DNA of 58,957 bases from Clostridiales bacterium (GCA_012727435.1 JAAYHB010000026.1:1-58957); one strand, 5' to 3'; shown: positions 40,597-51,270, counted from the stretch's first letter. Translations and numbers: made by a program. Notes: a model not told the origin generated them from the letters alone.

Positions 40597-43191
40597 ATGA
40601 CTCCGATGATGGAGCAGTACCTCAGCATCAAGGAAAAATACAAGGACTACCTCCTCTTTTACCGGCTCGGGGACTTTTATGAGATGTTCTTTGACGACGC
40701 CATAATCGCCTCGCGCGAGCTTGAGCTGACCCTGACCGGGCGGGATTGCGGGGAGGCCGAGCGCGCCCCCATGTGCGGTGTGCCCTACCACAGCGCCGAA
40801 ACCTATATCGGAAAGCTGATTGAAAAGGGCTACAAAATCGCCATCTGCGAGCAGCTTGAGGACCCGGCACTGGCAAAGGGGCTGGTCGAGCGCGATGTCG
40901 TGAGGATCATCACCCCCGGCACGCTTATTGAAACCGACCTGCTCGACTCGACGCAGAACAATTATGTCTGCGCCATTTACCTTGATGAGGCCGGCACCGG
41001 CGTCTGCTTTGCCGATATATCCACGGCGCAGGTCTTTGCCACCGGCTTTACCGGTGACAAAAACTGCAGCCGGCTCATCAACGAGATTGCCACCTACGCC
41101 CCGCGCGAGATCATAACCAATGCCGACATAACCGGACATGAAAAGCTCGCCGAGTATTTTGCGGGTCACAAAGAAATAATGGTGACCGATAAATGCACTG
41201 CTTATTTTGATTATGTGATGGCGATTGAGTCGGCAAAAAAACAGTTCGGAGATACTATGCGAGAGGAGGATCTAAACGACCGTCCGCTGATTACCGCAAT
41301 CGGGGCTTTGCTCGGGTACATAGCCGAGGTCGGAAAGTCGGATATTTCGTATATACGCGATTTGACGGTTTACGGCGAGAGCCAGTACCTTGAGATTGAC
41401 GTCAACACCCGCCGGAGCCTTGAGCTGACCCAGACAATGCGGCAGGGCGAGAAAAAAGGGTCGCTCCTCTGGGTGCTCGACAAAACCAAAACCGCGCCGG
41501 GCGCTCGGCTGCTCCGCAAATGGCTTGAGAGCCCGCTGCTCCATTCATCGTATATAGAAAAGCGGCTCGGCGCCGTCGAGGAACTCTTCGGCGATTTTCT
41601 GCTGCGCGAGGAGCTCTCGGTCCAGCTCTCAAAGGTGCTCGACCTTGAGCGGCTGATCACAAAGGTGATATACGGCACCGCAAACGGGCGCGACCTGCGG
41701 GCGGTGGCCGCGACGCTTGCCGTTCTTCCTGCAATACGCGGTCTTATCGAAAAATGCAATTCGCCCGAGCTTGTCTCAATCTACCGGGGACTTGACACGC
41801 TTGAGGACATATACCAGCTGATTGACAAGTCGATAGTCGACGACCCGCCGTTCTCGGTGCGCGAGGGCGGGATTATCCGCACGGGGTATGACAAGGATGT
41901 CGATTACCTGCGCTCTGTGCGCGACGACGGCAACGAATGGATAAGGAAAATCGCCGACGAGGAGCGCGAGAAGACCGGTATCAAGACCCTGAAGGTCGGG
42001 TACAACCGGGTTTTCGGTTATTACATTGAGGTTACAAAGTCATTTGTAAACCAGGTCCCCGACAGGTATATACGCAAGCAGACCCTGACAAACTGCGAGA
42101 GGTACATAACCGAGGAGCTCAAGGACATGGAGTCGACAATCCTCGGCGCCACGGACAAGCTCAATGCCCTTGAGTACGAGCTTTTCAAAAGCATCCGCGA
42201 TAGGGTCGCCGAAAACAGCCGCCGGATCCAGAAAACCGCGGCCCTGCTTGCAAAGCTTGACGTTTACCTTAGCCTTGCCACAGTTGCGGTGCGCAACAGG
42301 TATGTCAGGCCGATAGTGAACAACACCGACACCATAAGAATCAAGGACGGGCGGCACCCGGTTGTCGAGCAGTTTGTTAAGGACACCTATTTTGTCCCTA
42401 ATGATACTTATATCAACACCACAGACAACAGACTTATGCTTATAACCGGCCCGAATATGGCCGGTAAATCGACATACATGCGCCAGGTCGCGCTGATCAC
42501 CATATTGGCGCAGATGGGCTCCTTCGTGCCGGCCGCCGAGGCAGAAATCGGCATTGTCGACAAGGTTTTCACGCGCGTAGGCGCCTCCGACGACCTTGCC
42601 TTCGGCCGCTCGACCTTCATGCTCGAGATGAACGAGGTGGCCTACATCTTAAAGAACGCGACCAGGAAAAGCCTTATCATATATGACGAAATCGGGCGCG
42701 GAACCTCCACCTTCGACGGGATGAGCATAGCGCGGGCGATAATTGAGTACACCTGCAAAAAAATCGGCGCCAAAACGCTTTTTGCAACCCACTATCACGA
42801 GCTGACCTCTCTTGAGGCCGAGCTCGAGGGGGTTGTCAACTACAACATCGCCGCCAAAAAGCGGGGGGACAGCATTATCTTTCTGCGCAAGATTGTCCGG
42901 GGTTCGACGGACGACAGCTACGGCATCGAGGTGGCCAAGCTTGCCGGCGTGCCAAATGAAGTGATAAAGAGAGCCCGCGAGGTGCTGCTCATGGTCGAGG
43001 CGGCCTCACGCGCGGTAAAGGAGGCCGGCATTACGGGGCAACAACAGCCCGAGCGGGACGAGACGGCCATCAGCATTGACGACATGATAAACGAGCAGGT
43101 TATAGAGGAACTCAAGGGAATCGACCTCAACACCCTCTCGCCCTATGAGGCCATGACGCTGCTCTACAACCTGCAAAAGCGATTAAAATGA
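40597..43191 (+). CDS. mutS: DNA mismatch repair protein MutS
   Basis: MutS recognises base mismatches and small loops. The 864-residue length is normal. The mismatch-binding motif lies in LFYRLGDFYEMFFDDA near the N-terminus. The connector, lever and clamp domains follow. The ATPase has Walker A (GPNMAGKST, about residues 616-624), Walker B (LIIYDEIGRGTSTFDG) and FATHYHELTSLE. A C-terminal dimerisation tail ends at LYNLQKRLK. It begins 24 nt after the ylbF-like gene and precedes mutL by 42 nt. Confidence 0.98.
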   Translation: MTPMMEQYLSIKEKYKDYLLFYRLGDFYEMFFDDAIIASRELELTLTGRDCGEAERAPMCGVPYHSAETYIGKLIEKGYKIAICEQLEDPALAKGLVERDVVRIITPGTLIETDLLDSTQNNYVCAIYLDEAGTGVCFADISTAQVFATGFTGDKNCSRLINEIATYAPREIITNADITGHEKLAEYFAGHKEIMVTDKCTAYFDYVMAIESAKKQFGDTMREEDLNDRPLITAIGALLGYIAEVGKSDISYIRDLTVYGESQYLEIDVNTRRSLELTQTMRQGEKKGSLLWVLDKTKTAPGARLLRKWLESPLLHSSYIEKRLGAVEELFGDFLLREELSVQLSKVLDLERLITKVIYGTANGRDLRAVAATLAVLPAIRGLIEKCNSPELVSIYRGLDTLEDIYQLIDKSIVDDPPFSVREGGIIRTGYDKDVDYLRSVRDDGNEWIRKIADEEREKTGIKTLKVGYNRVFGYYIEVTKSFVNQVPDRYIRKQTLTNCERYITEELKDMESTILGATDKLNALEYELFKSIRDRVAENSRRIQKTAALLAKLDVYLSLATVAVRNRYVRPIVNNTDTIRIKDGRHPVVEQFVKDTYFVPNDTYINTTDNRLMLITGPNMAGKSTYMRQVALITILAQMGSFVPAAEAEIGIVDKVFTRVGASDDLAFGRSTFMLEMNEVAYILKNATRKSLIIYDEIGRGTSTFDGMSIARAIIEYTCKKIGAKTLFATHYHELTSLEAELEGVVNYNIAAKKRGDSIIFLRKIVRGSTDDSYGIEVAKLAGVPNEVIKRAREVLLMVEAASRAVKEAGITGQQQPERDETAISIDDMINEQVIEELKGIDLNTLSPYEAMTLLYNLQKRLK

Positions 43192-43233
43192 CTTTGCATG
43201 AGCTGCCGCCCTCATGAAAGGATTTCCTGACTT

Positions 43234-45234
43234 ATGGGTAAGATAAACATATTGTCGTTTGAGGTTGCGAACCTGATAGCCGCCGGTGAGGTGGTTGACA
43301 GGCCGGCCTCGGTCGTCAAGGAACTGATGGAAAATTCAATAGATGCCGGCGCCGACCGGATAACCGTCGAAATTCAGAACGGCGGGACAACCTTCATCCG
43401 AGTTTCAGACAACGGCTGCGGGATTGGGAAGGACGACCTGCCGGTAGCCGTCCGCCGGCACGCAACAAGCAAAATAAAGGAGGCCGAGGACCTTGAATGC
43501 ATCATGTCGCTGGGCTTTCGCGGGGAAGCGCTGGCCGCAATTGCCGCGGTATCCGACCTGCGCATAATCTCCCGGGTGAGGGGAGAGGCAATCGGAGCCG
43601 CTATCGAGGTCTCGGGCGGGGACATACTCGGGGTCTTTGAGCGCGGCTGCTCCGAGGGGACGACAGTCATTGTCGAAAACCTTTTTTACAATGTGCCGGC
43701 AAGGCGGAAATTCCTCAAGAGGGATATAACCGAGACGGCGGCAGTCACTGCCGCGGTTGAGAAAATCGCGTTATCCCACCCCGAGGTGGCGGTTCACTTT
43801 ATTGTAGACGGGACAACAAGAGCGGAGACCCCCGGTGACGGGGTGCTCCTCAACACCATATACGCTCTCTTCGGGCGGCAGTTTGCCCTCGGCCTGCTTG
43901 AGGTAAGCTATGAGTATGAGGGTATTAAGGTAACCGGCTACACCGGCCGATCGGACAACTGCAAGCCGACCCGCAACTGGCAGAATTTTTTTATTAACCG
44001 GCGCTATGTCAAGAGCAAGACAATTGCCGCGGCGCTCGAGCAGGCTTACAGTTCTTATATTGCGCCCGAAAGATTCCCGGTCTGCGTGCTCTTTGTCGGG
44101 ATAAATCCCCGTACTGTAGACGTCAACGTTCACCCGGCAAAACTAGAGGTCAAGTTTTCAAACGAGAAGCCGGTATTCGAGGCGGTCTACTACGCGATAA
44201 AAAACACGCTTGAGCACAACACCACCCGCCCGGGTCTTGACCCCGCAAAATTCGGCCAAATAACCTATGAAGAATACCGGCGGGCGTTTGCACCCGAAAA
44301 TAGTGATAAAGCTCCGCAGAAAAGCGGCGATGGCCGCGCTGCAGAAAATGAGTCTGAAGCTGCGCGGCACGACCGCAGTGAAGCTGCCGACGACAATAGC
44401 ACGGCACGGCAGGCAGCCGGGCAAGAATCAGAGCAACAGCCCGAGGCTGCACCGGTCTCAAAACCAATAATCCTTACCGCCGAAGACTACATCGAGGAAT
44501 TCAGAGACACCGAAGATGAAAAAATAAGCGATGAGTCGGGCGGGACGTCCACGACTGTAAAAGAAAGCGAGTCCGGGACGGTCGGTCATGCTGACGGGGT
44601 AAAGGAGTCCGCGCAGCCGTCCGGCGGTTCAGAAGCAGAGCTGCGGCTGCCGGTGCAGAACTACAGAATTGTCGGCGAGGCCTTCAACTCTTATGTCATT
44701 GTCGACACAGGCGATAAAATGCTGCTTGTCGACAAGCACGCGGCGCACGAGCGCATAATATTCGAGAAGCTAAAAGCCGGTATGAAGAGCGCCGGCATAA
44801 GCTCACAGACAATCATGCCGCCGCTTGAGTTCATGCTGACCAGCGAGGAGACTCTGGCGCTGCTTGAATACCGGGAAGAAATCGAGAGTCTGGGGTTCAG
44901 CTTCACGGCTGAAAAATTCACCGTCACGGTGACCGCATTTCCGGATGCCGTGGAACTCTCGGCAGTCCCCGACATCTTCATGACCATTGCCGACCGGATA
45001 AGAAACGGGACCGGCACACCCGGGCTGACCCGCGACATTCTCTTTGAAAAGGCGCTCTATCAGGCCGCCTGCAAGGCGGCGATAAAGGCCGGGCAGGAAT
45101 ACGGCCCCGAGCATATCAGGTGGCTGGTCGACCAGCTCATGTCGCTGCCCGACATCACTTTCTGCCCGCACGGGCGGCCGGTGGCAATGGAGATAACCAA
45201 AAGCTCGCTCGACAGGCAGTTCGGGCGCACCTGA
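43234..45234 (+). CDS. mutL: DNA mismatch repair endonuclease MutL
   Basis: MutL couples mismatch recognition to strand incision. The N-terminal GHKL ATPase motifs are clear: KELMENSIDAGAD, DNGCGIGKDDL and SLGFRGEALAAIAAV. An acidic, repeat-rich linker (about residues 350-475) leads to the C-terminal domain. This has the metal-dependent nuclease motifs DKHAAHERIIFE, ACKAAIKAGQ and CPHGRP, so it is the nicking type found in bacteria without MutH. The 666-residue length is normal. It lies 42 nt behind mutS and 18 nt ahead of tgt. Confidence 0.97.
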   Translation: MGKINILSFEVANLIAAGEVVDRPASVVKELMENSIDAGADRITVEIQNGGTTFIRVSDNGCGIGKDDLPVAVRRHATSKIKEAEDLECIMSLGFRGEALAAIAAVSDLRIISRVRGEAIGAAIEVSGGDILGVFERGCSEGTTVIVENLFYNVPARRKFLKRDITETAAVTAAVEKIALSHPEVAVHFIVDGTTRAETPGDGVLLNTIYALFGRQFALGLLEVSYEYEGIKVTGYTGRSDNCKPTRNWQNFFINRRYVKSKTIAAALEQAYSSYIAPERFPVCVLFVGINPRTVDVNVHPAKLEVKFSNEKPVFEAVYYAIKNTLEHNTTRPGLDPAKFGQITYEEYRRAFAPENSDKAPQKSGDGRAAENESEAARHDRSEAADDNSTARQAAGQESEQQPEAAPVSKPIILTAEDYIEEFRDTEDEKISDESGGTSTTVKESESGTVGHADGVKESAQPSGGSEAELRLPVQNYRIVGEAFNSYVIVDTGDKMLLVDKHAAHERIIFEKLKAGMKSAGISSQTIMPPLEFMLTSEETLALLEYREEIESLGFSFTAEKFTVTVTAFPDAVELSAVPDIFMTIADRIRNGTGTPGLTRDILFEKALYQAACKAAIKAGQEYGPEHIRWLVDQLMSLPDITFCPHGRPVAMEITKSSLDRQFGRT

Positions 45235-45252
45235 AAAACGGAGCAAAACAAT

Positions 45253-46389
45253 ATGTTTGAGATACTTAAAACCGAAGGCCGTGCAAGGCGCGGCAGGTTC
45301 CATACCGTACACGGTGACATCGAGACCCCGGTCTTTATGAACGTCGGCACAGCCGCCGCGATAAAGGGCGGGGTGTCCTCGCGCGAACTTGCCGTGATCG
45401 GCTGTCAGGTTCAGCTCTCAAACACCTACCACCTGCATCTGCGTCCCGGCGACGAGCTGATACGCGAGCTTGGCGGCGTGCGGTCCTTTATGAACTGGCC
45501 GCGGCCGGTCCTGACAGACAGCGGCGGTTTTCAGGTTTACTCACTGGCAAAGCTGCGGAAAATCACCGACGACGGGGTGTATTTTTCGTCGCACATTGAC
45601 GGGCGGCTGATTTTCATGGGCCCCGAGGAGAGCATGAGGATTCAGTCAAATCTTGCCTCCACGATTGCTATGGCCTTCGACGAGTGTGTCGGGAACCCCG
45701 CGCCGTATGAATACGTCGAAAAATCCTGCCGGCGGACCACCCTCTGGCTTGAGCGCTGCCGCGACGAGCTCGAAAGGCTCAACTCGCTGCCCGGGACAAT
45801 CAACAAACAGCAGCTGCTTTTCGGCATAAATCAGGGCGGCACATATGAGGACCTGCGCATCCGCCACATGGAGAGCATCGTCAGGCTTGATCTGGCGGGC
45901 TATGCCATAGGCGGGCTTGCGGTGGGAGAGCAGCCCGAAGAAATGTACCGTATAATTGATATCGTCGAGCCGTATATGCCGCAAAACAAGCCGAGGTATC
46001 TGATGGGGGTCGGGACGCCGGCCGACATACTTGAGGCGGTGAGGCTCGGGATTGACTTTTTCGATTGCGTCCTGCCCGCACGCAACGCGCGCCACGGGAG
46101 CCTCTTTACCTGGCAGGGAAAGCTTAAGCTTTTCAACGAAAAATACGCGCGCGACCCGCGCCCGCCGGATGAGGGCTGCGGCTGCCCGACCTGCCGAAAC
46201 CACAGCCGCGCATATCTCCGCCACCTGATAAAAGCCAAGGAGGTGCTCGGAATGCGGCTGGCGGTGATTCATAACCTGTATTTTTACAATGAGCTCATGC
46301 AAAAAATCAGGGAAGCGATTGAAGGCGGCTGCCTTGAGGATTTTTACAACAGATACAGAATATCATTAATTGAAAGGATAAAAGATTAG
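45253..46389 (+). CDS. tgt: queuine/preQ1 tRNA-guanine transglycosylase
   Basis: Tgt exchanges G34 of GUN-anticodon tRNAs for preQ1 (or queuine). The 378-residue protein has TDSGGFQVYSLAKLRK, the substrate Asp in AMAFDECVGNPAPYEY, the base-recognition GYAIGGLAVGE, and the zinc site CGCPTCRNHSRAYLRHL (about residues 313-329). Length and motifs are normal. With queG at 6484 it supports the last steps of queuosine synthesis. A histidine phosphatase gene starts 8 nt later, and the mutS-mutL-tgt order suggests a shared transcript. It ends in TAG. Confidence 0.97.
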   Translation: MFEILKTEGRARRGRFHTVHGDIETPVFMNVGTAAAIKGGVSSRELAVIGCQVQLSNTYHLHLRPGDELIRELGGVRSFMNWPRPVLTDSGGFQVYSLAKLRKITDDGVYFSSHIDGRLIFMGPEESMRIQSNLASTIAMAFDECVGNPAPYEYVEKSCRRTTLWLERCRDELERLNSLPGTINKQQLLFGINQGGTYEDLRIRHMESIVRLDLAGYAIGGLAVGEQPEEMYRIIDIVEPYMPQNKPRYLMGVGTPADILEAVRLGIDFFDCVLPARNARHGSLFTWQGKLKLFNEKYARDPRPPDEGCGCPTCRNHSRAYLRHLIKAKEVLGMRLAVIHNLYFYNELMQKIREAIEGGCLEDFYNRYRISLIERIKD

Positions 46390-46397
46390 TACCCAAA

Positions 46398-47003
46398 ATG
46401 ATAGTTTATCTGATAAGACACGGACAAACAGAAAGCAACCGCGACAAAGTGGTTCAGGGCTGGAGCAGCGTCGGACTGACCGAAAAGGGGATTAAGCAGG
46501 CAGAGAGCCTCAAAGGGTATTTTGCCGAAAAGAAGCTCGACCGGATAATTTGCAGCGACCTCTACCGCGCCCGGCAGACCTGCTCGATTGTTTTCGAGGG
46601 CAGGGAAAACATAGAATACGACGTGCGGCTGCGCGAGCTTAACAACACAGTATTGATGGGTCAAAGGCGCGACGACCTTGTTAAAATTTACGGAGATGAA
46701 TTCCTCGATAACGCCTATAGGCTGAACTATACGGCTTACGGCGGTGAGAGCAGCGAGTCGCTTATCGCCAGGGCTGCCTCCTTCCTATCCGACCTTGAGA
46801 AGGATACCAAATCAAATACTGTTGCCGTGCTGACTCACGGCGGTGTGATATTCGCAATTCTGCACGTTATACTTCAAATAAAGCTGTACACCCCTATGCT
46901 CAGCATTGATAACTGCTCGCTGACCAAGCTCCGCTTCAAGGACGGGTTATGGACGGTTATGTACATAAACAATAAAATCAGGACTGATGGGACGGCCGAA
47001 TAA
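46398..47003 (+). CDS. histidine phosphatase family protein
   Basis: A 201-residue member of the phosphoglycerate-mutase-like superfamily. The catalytic motif is YLIRHGQTESNRDKVVQG, with the phospho-accepting His near residue 8; the second catalytic His is in VLTHGGVIFAIL. Such proteins include alpha-ribazole phosphatases (CobC) and general small phosphatases, and the substrate is not readable here. The gene lies 8 nt after tgt and abuts tldD, so it belongs to the same run of co-directed genes. Confidence 0.88.
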   Translation: MIVYLIRHGQTESNRDKVVQGWSSVGLTEKGIKQAESLKGYFAEKKLDRIICSDLYRARQTCSIVFEGRENIEYDVRLRELNNTVLMGQRRDDLVKIYGDEFLDNAYRLNYTAYGGESSESLIARAASFLSDLEKDTKSNTVAVLTHGGVIFAILHVILQIKLYTPMLSIDNCSLTKLRFKDGLWTVMYINNKIRTDGTAE

Positions 47004-48383
47004 ATGCTTAACAGACATATACTTGAGAGAGTTCTGCTTCGCGCCATGTCAGGCGGCGCGGATTTTGCCGAGATATTTGCCGAGAGGTCTCGTTCTTCGT
47101 CAATCAGCTATGTCGACTCCAGAATTGAATCGATTTACGACAACACGCTTTCGGGTGTCGGCATACGGGCGTTTTTAGGGGTCAGGACTGTTTATGCCTC
47201 GACTACAGACATAACCGAGGAGGGGCTCATGCTCTGCGCCGCTTCGGTGGCCGAAGCCATCGGAGGGGGCAGGGCCGACCAGAATATTGTGCTCAGCGAG
47301 CGCATCACGCCCAATATTCATCCGGTAAGGATTGTTCCTTCCGATTCGCTCACCGGCTTTGCCGCCGATCTGCTCAAGGCCGGCTGTCAGGCAGCGGCCG
47401 GATACGATAAGCGGATAATTCAGGTTCAGGGGCGGCTTATGACAAATGACCGGAATATCCTCATCGCAAACAGCGAGGGGCTTTATATAACCGACAGAAG
47501 CGTCAGGACGCGCATTGCAATCAGCGCCATAGCGTCCGACGGCACCGAAAACCAGACCGGCTCGGCCTCGCCCGGAGCCCTCATGGGACTTGAATTCTTT
47601 GAGGAGCATATGCCCGAGGAAATAGGCCGCAGGGCCGCCGAGCAGGCGATAACCAACCTGGAAGCCGTATACTGCCGTGCCGGGAAGATGACGGTAGCGA
47701 TTGAAAGCGGCTTCGGCGGGGTGCTTTTCCATGAAGCCTGCGGGCACTCGCTTGAGGCCACATCGGTTGCGATCGGCGCTTCACAGATGGCCGGGAAGCT
47801 CGGGCAGAAAATTGCAAACGAAAAGGTGACGGTGGTCGACGACGGCACCATACCGGGCGGCTGGGGTTCAATGAACATCGACGACGAAGGCAACCCGGCG
47901 CGCCGCAATGTGCTCATAGAAAACGGCGTGCTGAAAAGCTACATGATAGACCGGCTGGGCTCCCGCCGCATGGGACTGCCTGTGACCGGCAACAGCCGCC
48001 GCGAGAATTACTCCTTTGAGCCGACCTCAAGAATGACAAACACCTTCATTCTCAACGGCCCCGACAGAAACGAAGATATAATCGCCTCTATCGAGTATGG
48101 CCTGTATGCAAAGGAGATGGGCGGCGGCTCGGTCAACCCGCTCACCGGGGCCTTCAACTTCTCGGTGCGCGAGGGATACATGATTCGGAACGGCAAAATC
48201 TGCGAAGCGGTCAGAGGCGCTTCACTTATCGGCACAGGTTCTCAGATACTTGAGAACATCGACATGGTTGGGCAGAACCAGGCCTGCGGCGAGGGCATGT
48301 GCGGCTCGAGGAGCGGCTCGGTTCCGGTCGGGGTCGGTCAGCCGCTCATCCGCATGACCGGGCTTACGGTCGGTGGAAGATGA
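47004..48383 (+). CDS. tldD: TldD-family metalloprotease subunit
   Basis: TldD and TldE form a heterodimeric zinc protease that trims unfolded or modified peptides in the cytoplasm. This 459-residue subunit carries the zinc motif HEACGH (about residues 243-248) in GGVLFHEACGHSLEA. The C-terminal half includes the family's SVNPLTGAFNFSVREGYMI and GMCGSRSGSVPVGVG. It begins directly after the upstream stop codon and is followed 27 nt later by the partner gene. No peptide-precursor gene that could be its substrate is visible nearby. Confidence 0.95.
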   Translation: MLNRHILERVLLRAMSGGADFAEIFAERSRSSSISYVDSRIESIYDNTLSGVGIRAFLGVRTVYASTTDITEEGLMLCAASVAEAIGGGRADQNIVLSERITPNIHPVRIVPSDSLTGFAADLLKAGCQAAAGYDKRIIQVQGRLMTNDRNILIANSEGLYITDRSVRTRIAISAIASDGTENQTGSASPGALMGLEFFEEHMPEEIGRRAAEQAITNLEAVYCRAGKMTVAIESGFGGVLFHEACGHSLEATSVAIGASQMAGKLGQKIANEKVTVVDDGTIPGGWGSMNIDDEGNPARRNVLIENGVLKSYMIDRLGSRRMGLPVTGNSRRENYSFEPTSRMTNTFILNGPDRNEDIIASIEYGLYAKEMGGGSVNPLTGAFNFSVREGYMIRNGKICEAVRGASLIGTGSQILENIDMVGQNQACGEGMCGSRSGSVPVGVGQPLIRMTGLTVGGR

Positions 48384-48410
48384 CAAACTACAACAAGGAC
48401 GGAGCACTCA

Positions 48411-49757
48411 ATGATTGATTTTGAAGAACTTAAAGCCGAGCTGATCAAAGCGGCAGCAGCTGCCGGGATTGAACAATATGAAATTTACTATCAATTGATA
48501 AGGGACGCCTCGGCCGAGACCTTCCGCGACGAGATAAGCGGTTTTTCTTTCGGCGTGTCGGGCGGAATTTGCTTTCGCTGTATCTCGGGCGGACGCATGG
48601 GATATGCCGCAACCGAGCTTATGACCCCCGGTGAGATGCACGAGCTGGTCATCCGGGCGCATGAGAACGCAAAACACATAGAAAACGACGATGAGGTATT
48701 CATTTACCCAGGCTCGCCAAAGTACGGGCAGAAGACAAGAGAGGCCGACAAATTTCCCGACGCCGCGCTGCTTAAAAACAACGCATTGGCACTTCAGCGC
48801 AACACCTATGCCAAAAGCAAACATGTGACCGACGGGACACAGTCTCAGGTGTTTGCATTTGAGACCGAGACGCGGATTTGCAACTCAATGGGGCTGGATC
48901 TCAAAAACACCGCCGGGGCGACCGGCGGGTACACCCGGGCAGTGGTAAAGGTGAACGGGGAGTCGGCAGATGATTATGACTTCACACTCGGCTGCGGGCT
49001 TGACAGCCTTCTGCCGCTCTCGGATAATGCTGTTTCCGGCGCGCTGGCCAAAATTGGTGCCGGCGAGATTGACAGCGGCAAATACGATATCATAATCGGC
49101 GGCCGCCAGATGCAGGGCCTGCTTGCCGCCTTTTCGTCAGTATTTTCGGGCAAAAGCGCCCGGCTGGGGCTCTCGCTGCTGGCCGGCAAGGAGGGATGCG
49201 AGGTCGCCTCTTCCTGTATCACGATTACCGACGACCCCTTCGACCCGAACTGTCCCATGCAGACCACCTTTGACGCCGAAGGCGTGGCGGTCTATACGAA
49301 AAATGTCATTGAAAAGGGCATTTTGAAAACGCTTCTGTATGACCTCACAAACGCCAAAAAAGCCGGGGTAGGGAGCACCGGGAACGCCAGTAAGGGCAGC
49401 TATGCCAGCACGGTCGGCATAAGCCCCTTCTGCCTTTCAATCAGACCGGGCGAGTACAGTCTTGAGGAACTTTTCAGAATAGTCAGAAGCGGGCTGTATG
49501 TAACAGAAATTAAGGGGCTGCACGCCGGCGCCAACCATGCGACCGGGGATTTCTCGGTCGAATGTGCGGGTTTTCTGATTGAGGGCGGACGGCGCGGGCA
49601 GCCGGTTAAGTCCTTTACGATTGCCGGGAACTTCTACGGGCTGCTCAGGAGCATCACTCACGTGGGAAATAAGGTCGAGTATGGAATGCCGTCGGGTTTC
49701 ACGGTATTTGCCTCGCCGGCGGTTCTTGTCAGAGATATAAGTGTAGCGGGAAAATAA
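48411..49757 (+). CDS. TldE/PmbA-family protease subunit
   Basis: A 448-residue partner of TldD without the HExxxH motif, as usual for the non-catalytic PmbA/TldE subunit. Typical segments are EIYYQLIRDASAETF near the N-terminus, VVKVNGESADDYDFTLG, GNASKGSYASTVGISPF and the C-terminal RSITHVGNKVEYGMPSGF. It sits 27 nt behind tldD; a GGACGGAG-type site precedes the ATG. A separate promoter for glyS begins just after its stop. Confidence 0.93.
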   Translation: MIDFEELKAELIKAAAAAGIEQYEIYYQLIRDASAETFRDEISGFSFGVSGGICFRCISGGRMGYAATELMTPGEMHELVIRAHENAKHIENDDEVFIYPGSPKYGQKTREADKFPDAALLKNNALALQRNTYAKSKHVTDGTQSQVFAFETETRICNSMGLDLKNTAGATGGYTRAVVKVNGESADDYDFTLGCGLDSLLPLSDNAVSGALAKIGAGEIDSGKYDIIIGGRQMQGLLAAFSSVFSGKSARLGLSLLAGKEGCEVASSCITITDDPFDPNCPMQTTFDAEGVAVYTKNVIEKGILKTLLYDLTNAKKAGVGSTGNASKGSYASTVGISPFCLSIRPGEYSLEELFRIVRSGLYVTEIKGLHAGANHATGDFSVECAGFLIEGGRRGQPVKSFTIAGNFYGLLRSITHVGNKVEYGMPSGFTVFASPAVLVRDISVAGK

Positions 49758-49760
49758 TAC

Positions 49761-49789
49761 TTGATTTAAGGTTTGCAATGCTGTATAAT
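49761..49789 (+). promoter_or_regulatory. promoter of glyS
   Basis: TTGATT at 49761-49766 and TATAAT at 49784-49789 are 17 nt apart. The start codon follows 31 nt later, leaving no room for a T-box leader. Confidence 0.8.
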
Positions 49790-49820
49790 TGACTTCATCG
49801 CATACTAAGGAGCAATACTG

Positions 49821-51218
49821 ATGGACAACCAAGCAAAAACAATGGACAAGATTGTAGCCCTGTGCAAAAACCGGGGCTTCGTATATCCGGGGTCGGAGAT
49901 TTACGGCGGGCTCGCCAACTCGTGGGATTTCGGGCCCCTGGGCGTTGAGCTTAAGAACAACGTCAAGCGGGCGTGGTGGAAAAAATTCGTTCAGGAATGC
50001 AAATACAATGTCGGGCTTGACAGCGCGATTATCATGAATCCCGAAACCTGGGTGGCCTCAGGGCATGTCGGCGGCTTTTCCGACCCGCTCATGGACTGCA
50101 AGGCCTGCAAAACCCGCCACAGGGCTGACAAGCTCATCGAGGACTGGGCACAGGCGAACAGCCTTGGCGTCAACCCGGCCGGCTGGTCGAACGATCAGCT
50201 TGCCGCCTATATAAAAGAGAAGGGAATTACCTGCCCCGACTGCGGCGCCAGGGATTTTACCGACATCCGAAAGTTTAACCTGATGTTCAAGACCTATCAG
50301 GGAGTTACCGAAGACTCGAACTCCGAGCTTTACCTGCGGCCCGAGACCGCGCAGGGGATTTTTGTCAACTTCAAGAACATTCAGAGAACCACCCGGAAAA
50401 AGCTGCCCTTCGGGGTCTGCCAGATAGGCAAGGCTTTTCGCAATGAAATTACCCCCGGCAACTTCATCTTCCGCACCCGTGAGTTTGAGCAGATGGAGCT
50501 CGAGTTCTTCTGTAAGCCCGGTACCGACCTTGAGTGGTTTGCATACTGGCGCAGCTTTTGCGAGCAGTTCCTGCTCGGGCTCGGCATGAAAAAAGAAAAC
50601 CTTCGCCTTCGCGACCACAGCCCCGAGGAGCTGAGCTTTTACTCAAAGGCGACCACCGACTTTGAGTATCTCTTCCCCTTCGGCTGGGGCGAGCTCTGGG
50701 GAATCGCCGACAGGACCGACTACGACCTCGGCCGACATATGGAACACAGCGGGGAGTCGCTTGAGTACTTTGACCCCGACGACGGCTCGAAATATGTGCC
50801 GTATGTCATCGAGCCTTCGCTCGGCGTAGAGCGCGCGGCGCTTGCCTTTTTGGTCGACGCCTACGACGAGGAGGTGGTTGACGCCGAGAAAAACGACATC
50901 CGGGTAGTGCTGCGGTTGCATCCCTTCCTGGCGCCGGTCAAGGTGGCGGTGCTTCCGCTCTCAAAGAAGCTGGGCGAGGCCGTCGGGCCGATAGCCGACG
51001 AGCTGGCGCGATACTTTACGGTGGAGTATGACGAGAGCGGCTCGATAGGAAAGAGATACCGCCGGCAGGATGAAATCGGCACGCCCTTCTGCGTGACATA
51101 TGATTTCGAGTCGCAGACCGACGGCTGCGTGACTATACGCGGCCGCGATACAATGCAGCAGGAGAGGATTCCGATATCACAACTGAAGGATTACTTGTCT
51201 GAAAAACTCTTTTATTGA
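49821..51218 (+). CDS. glyS: glycyl-tRNA synthetase, alpha2 (single-chain) type
   Basis: A class II aminoacyl-tRNA synthetase that charges tRNA-Gly. The 465-residue protein belongs to the homodimeric type rather than the alpha/beta GlyQ/GlyS type. Seen are [20 protein letters not shown], the motif 2 region [20 protein letters not shown], and motif 3 within [13 protein letters not shown]. The anticodon-binding domain is at the C-terminus ([12 protein letters not shown] onward). A strong promoter sits upstream and a terminator downstream, so it is monocistronic. Confidence 0.97.
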   Translation: MDNQAKTMDKIVALCKNRGFVYPGSEIYGGLANSWDFGPLGVELKNNVKRAWWKKFVQECKYNVGLDSAIIMNPETWVASGHVGGFSDPLMDCKACKTRHRADKLIEDWAQANSLGVNPAGWSNDQLAAYIKEKGITCPDCGARDFTDIRKFNLMFKTYQGVTEDSNSELYLRPETAQGIFVNFKNIQRTTRKKLPFGVCQIGKAFRNEITPGNFIFRTREFEQMELEFFCKPGTDLEWFAYWRSFCEQFLLGLGMKKENLRLRDHSPEELSFYSKATTDFEYLFPFGWGELWGIADRTDYDLGRHMEHSGESLEYFDPDDGSKYVPYVIEPSLGVERAALAFLVDAYDEEVVDAEKNDIRVVLRLHPFLAPVKVAVLPLSKKLGEAVGPIADELARYFTVEYDESGSIGKRYRRQDEIGTPFCVTYDFESQTDGCVTIRGRDTMQQERIPISQLKDYLSEKLFY

Positions 51219-51234
51219 TGTTATGTGATATACG

Positions 51235-51270
51235 AAACCACCCGGCGAGAATTTTCCGCCGGGTGGTTTT
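51235..51270 (+). terminator. terminator after glyS
   Basis: A perfect 13-bp stem (AAACCACCCGGCG with CGCCGGGTGGTTT) and a 9-nt loop lie 17 nt past the glyS stop, ending in TTTT. Confidence 0.88.

Noticed and set aside
47004-49757. Modified-peptide (RiPP) cluster around tldD/tldE
   Set aside because: No small precursor gene, modification enzyme or exporter adjoins the pair; the neighbours are housekeeping genes.
49758-49820. T-box leader before glyS
   Set aside because: The promoter -10 lies only 31 nt before the start codon, so there is no room for a T-box RNA.
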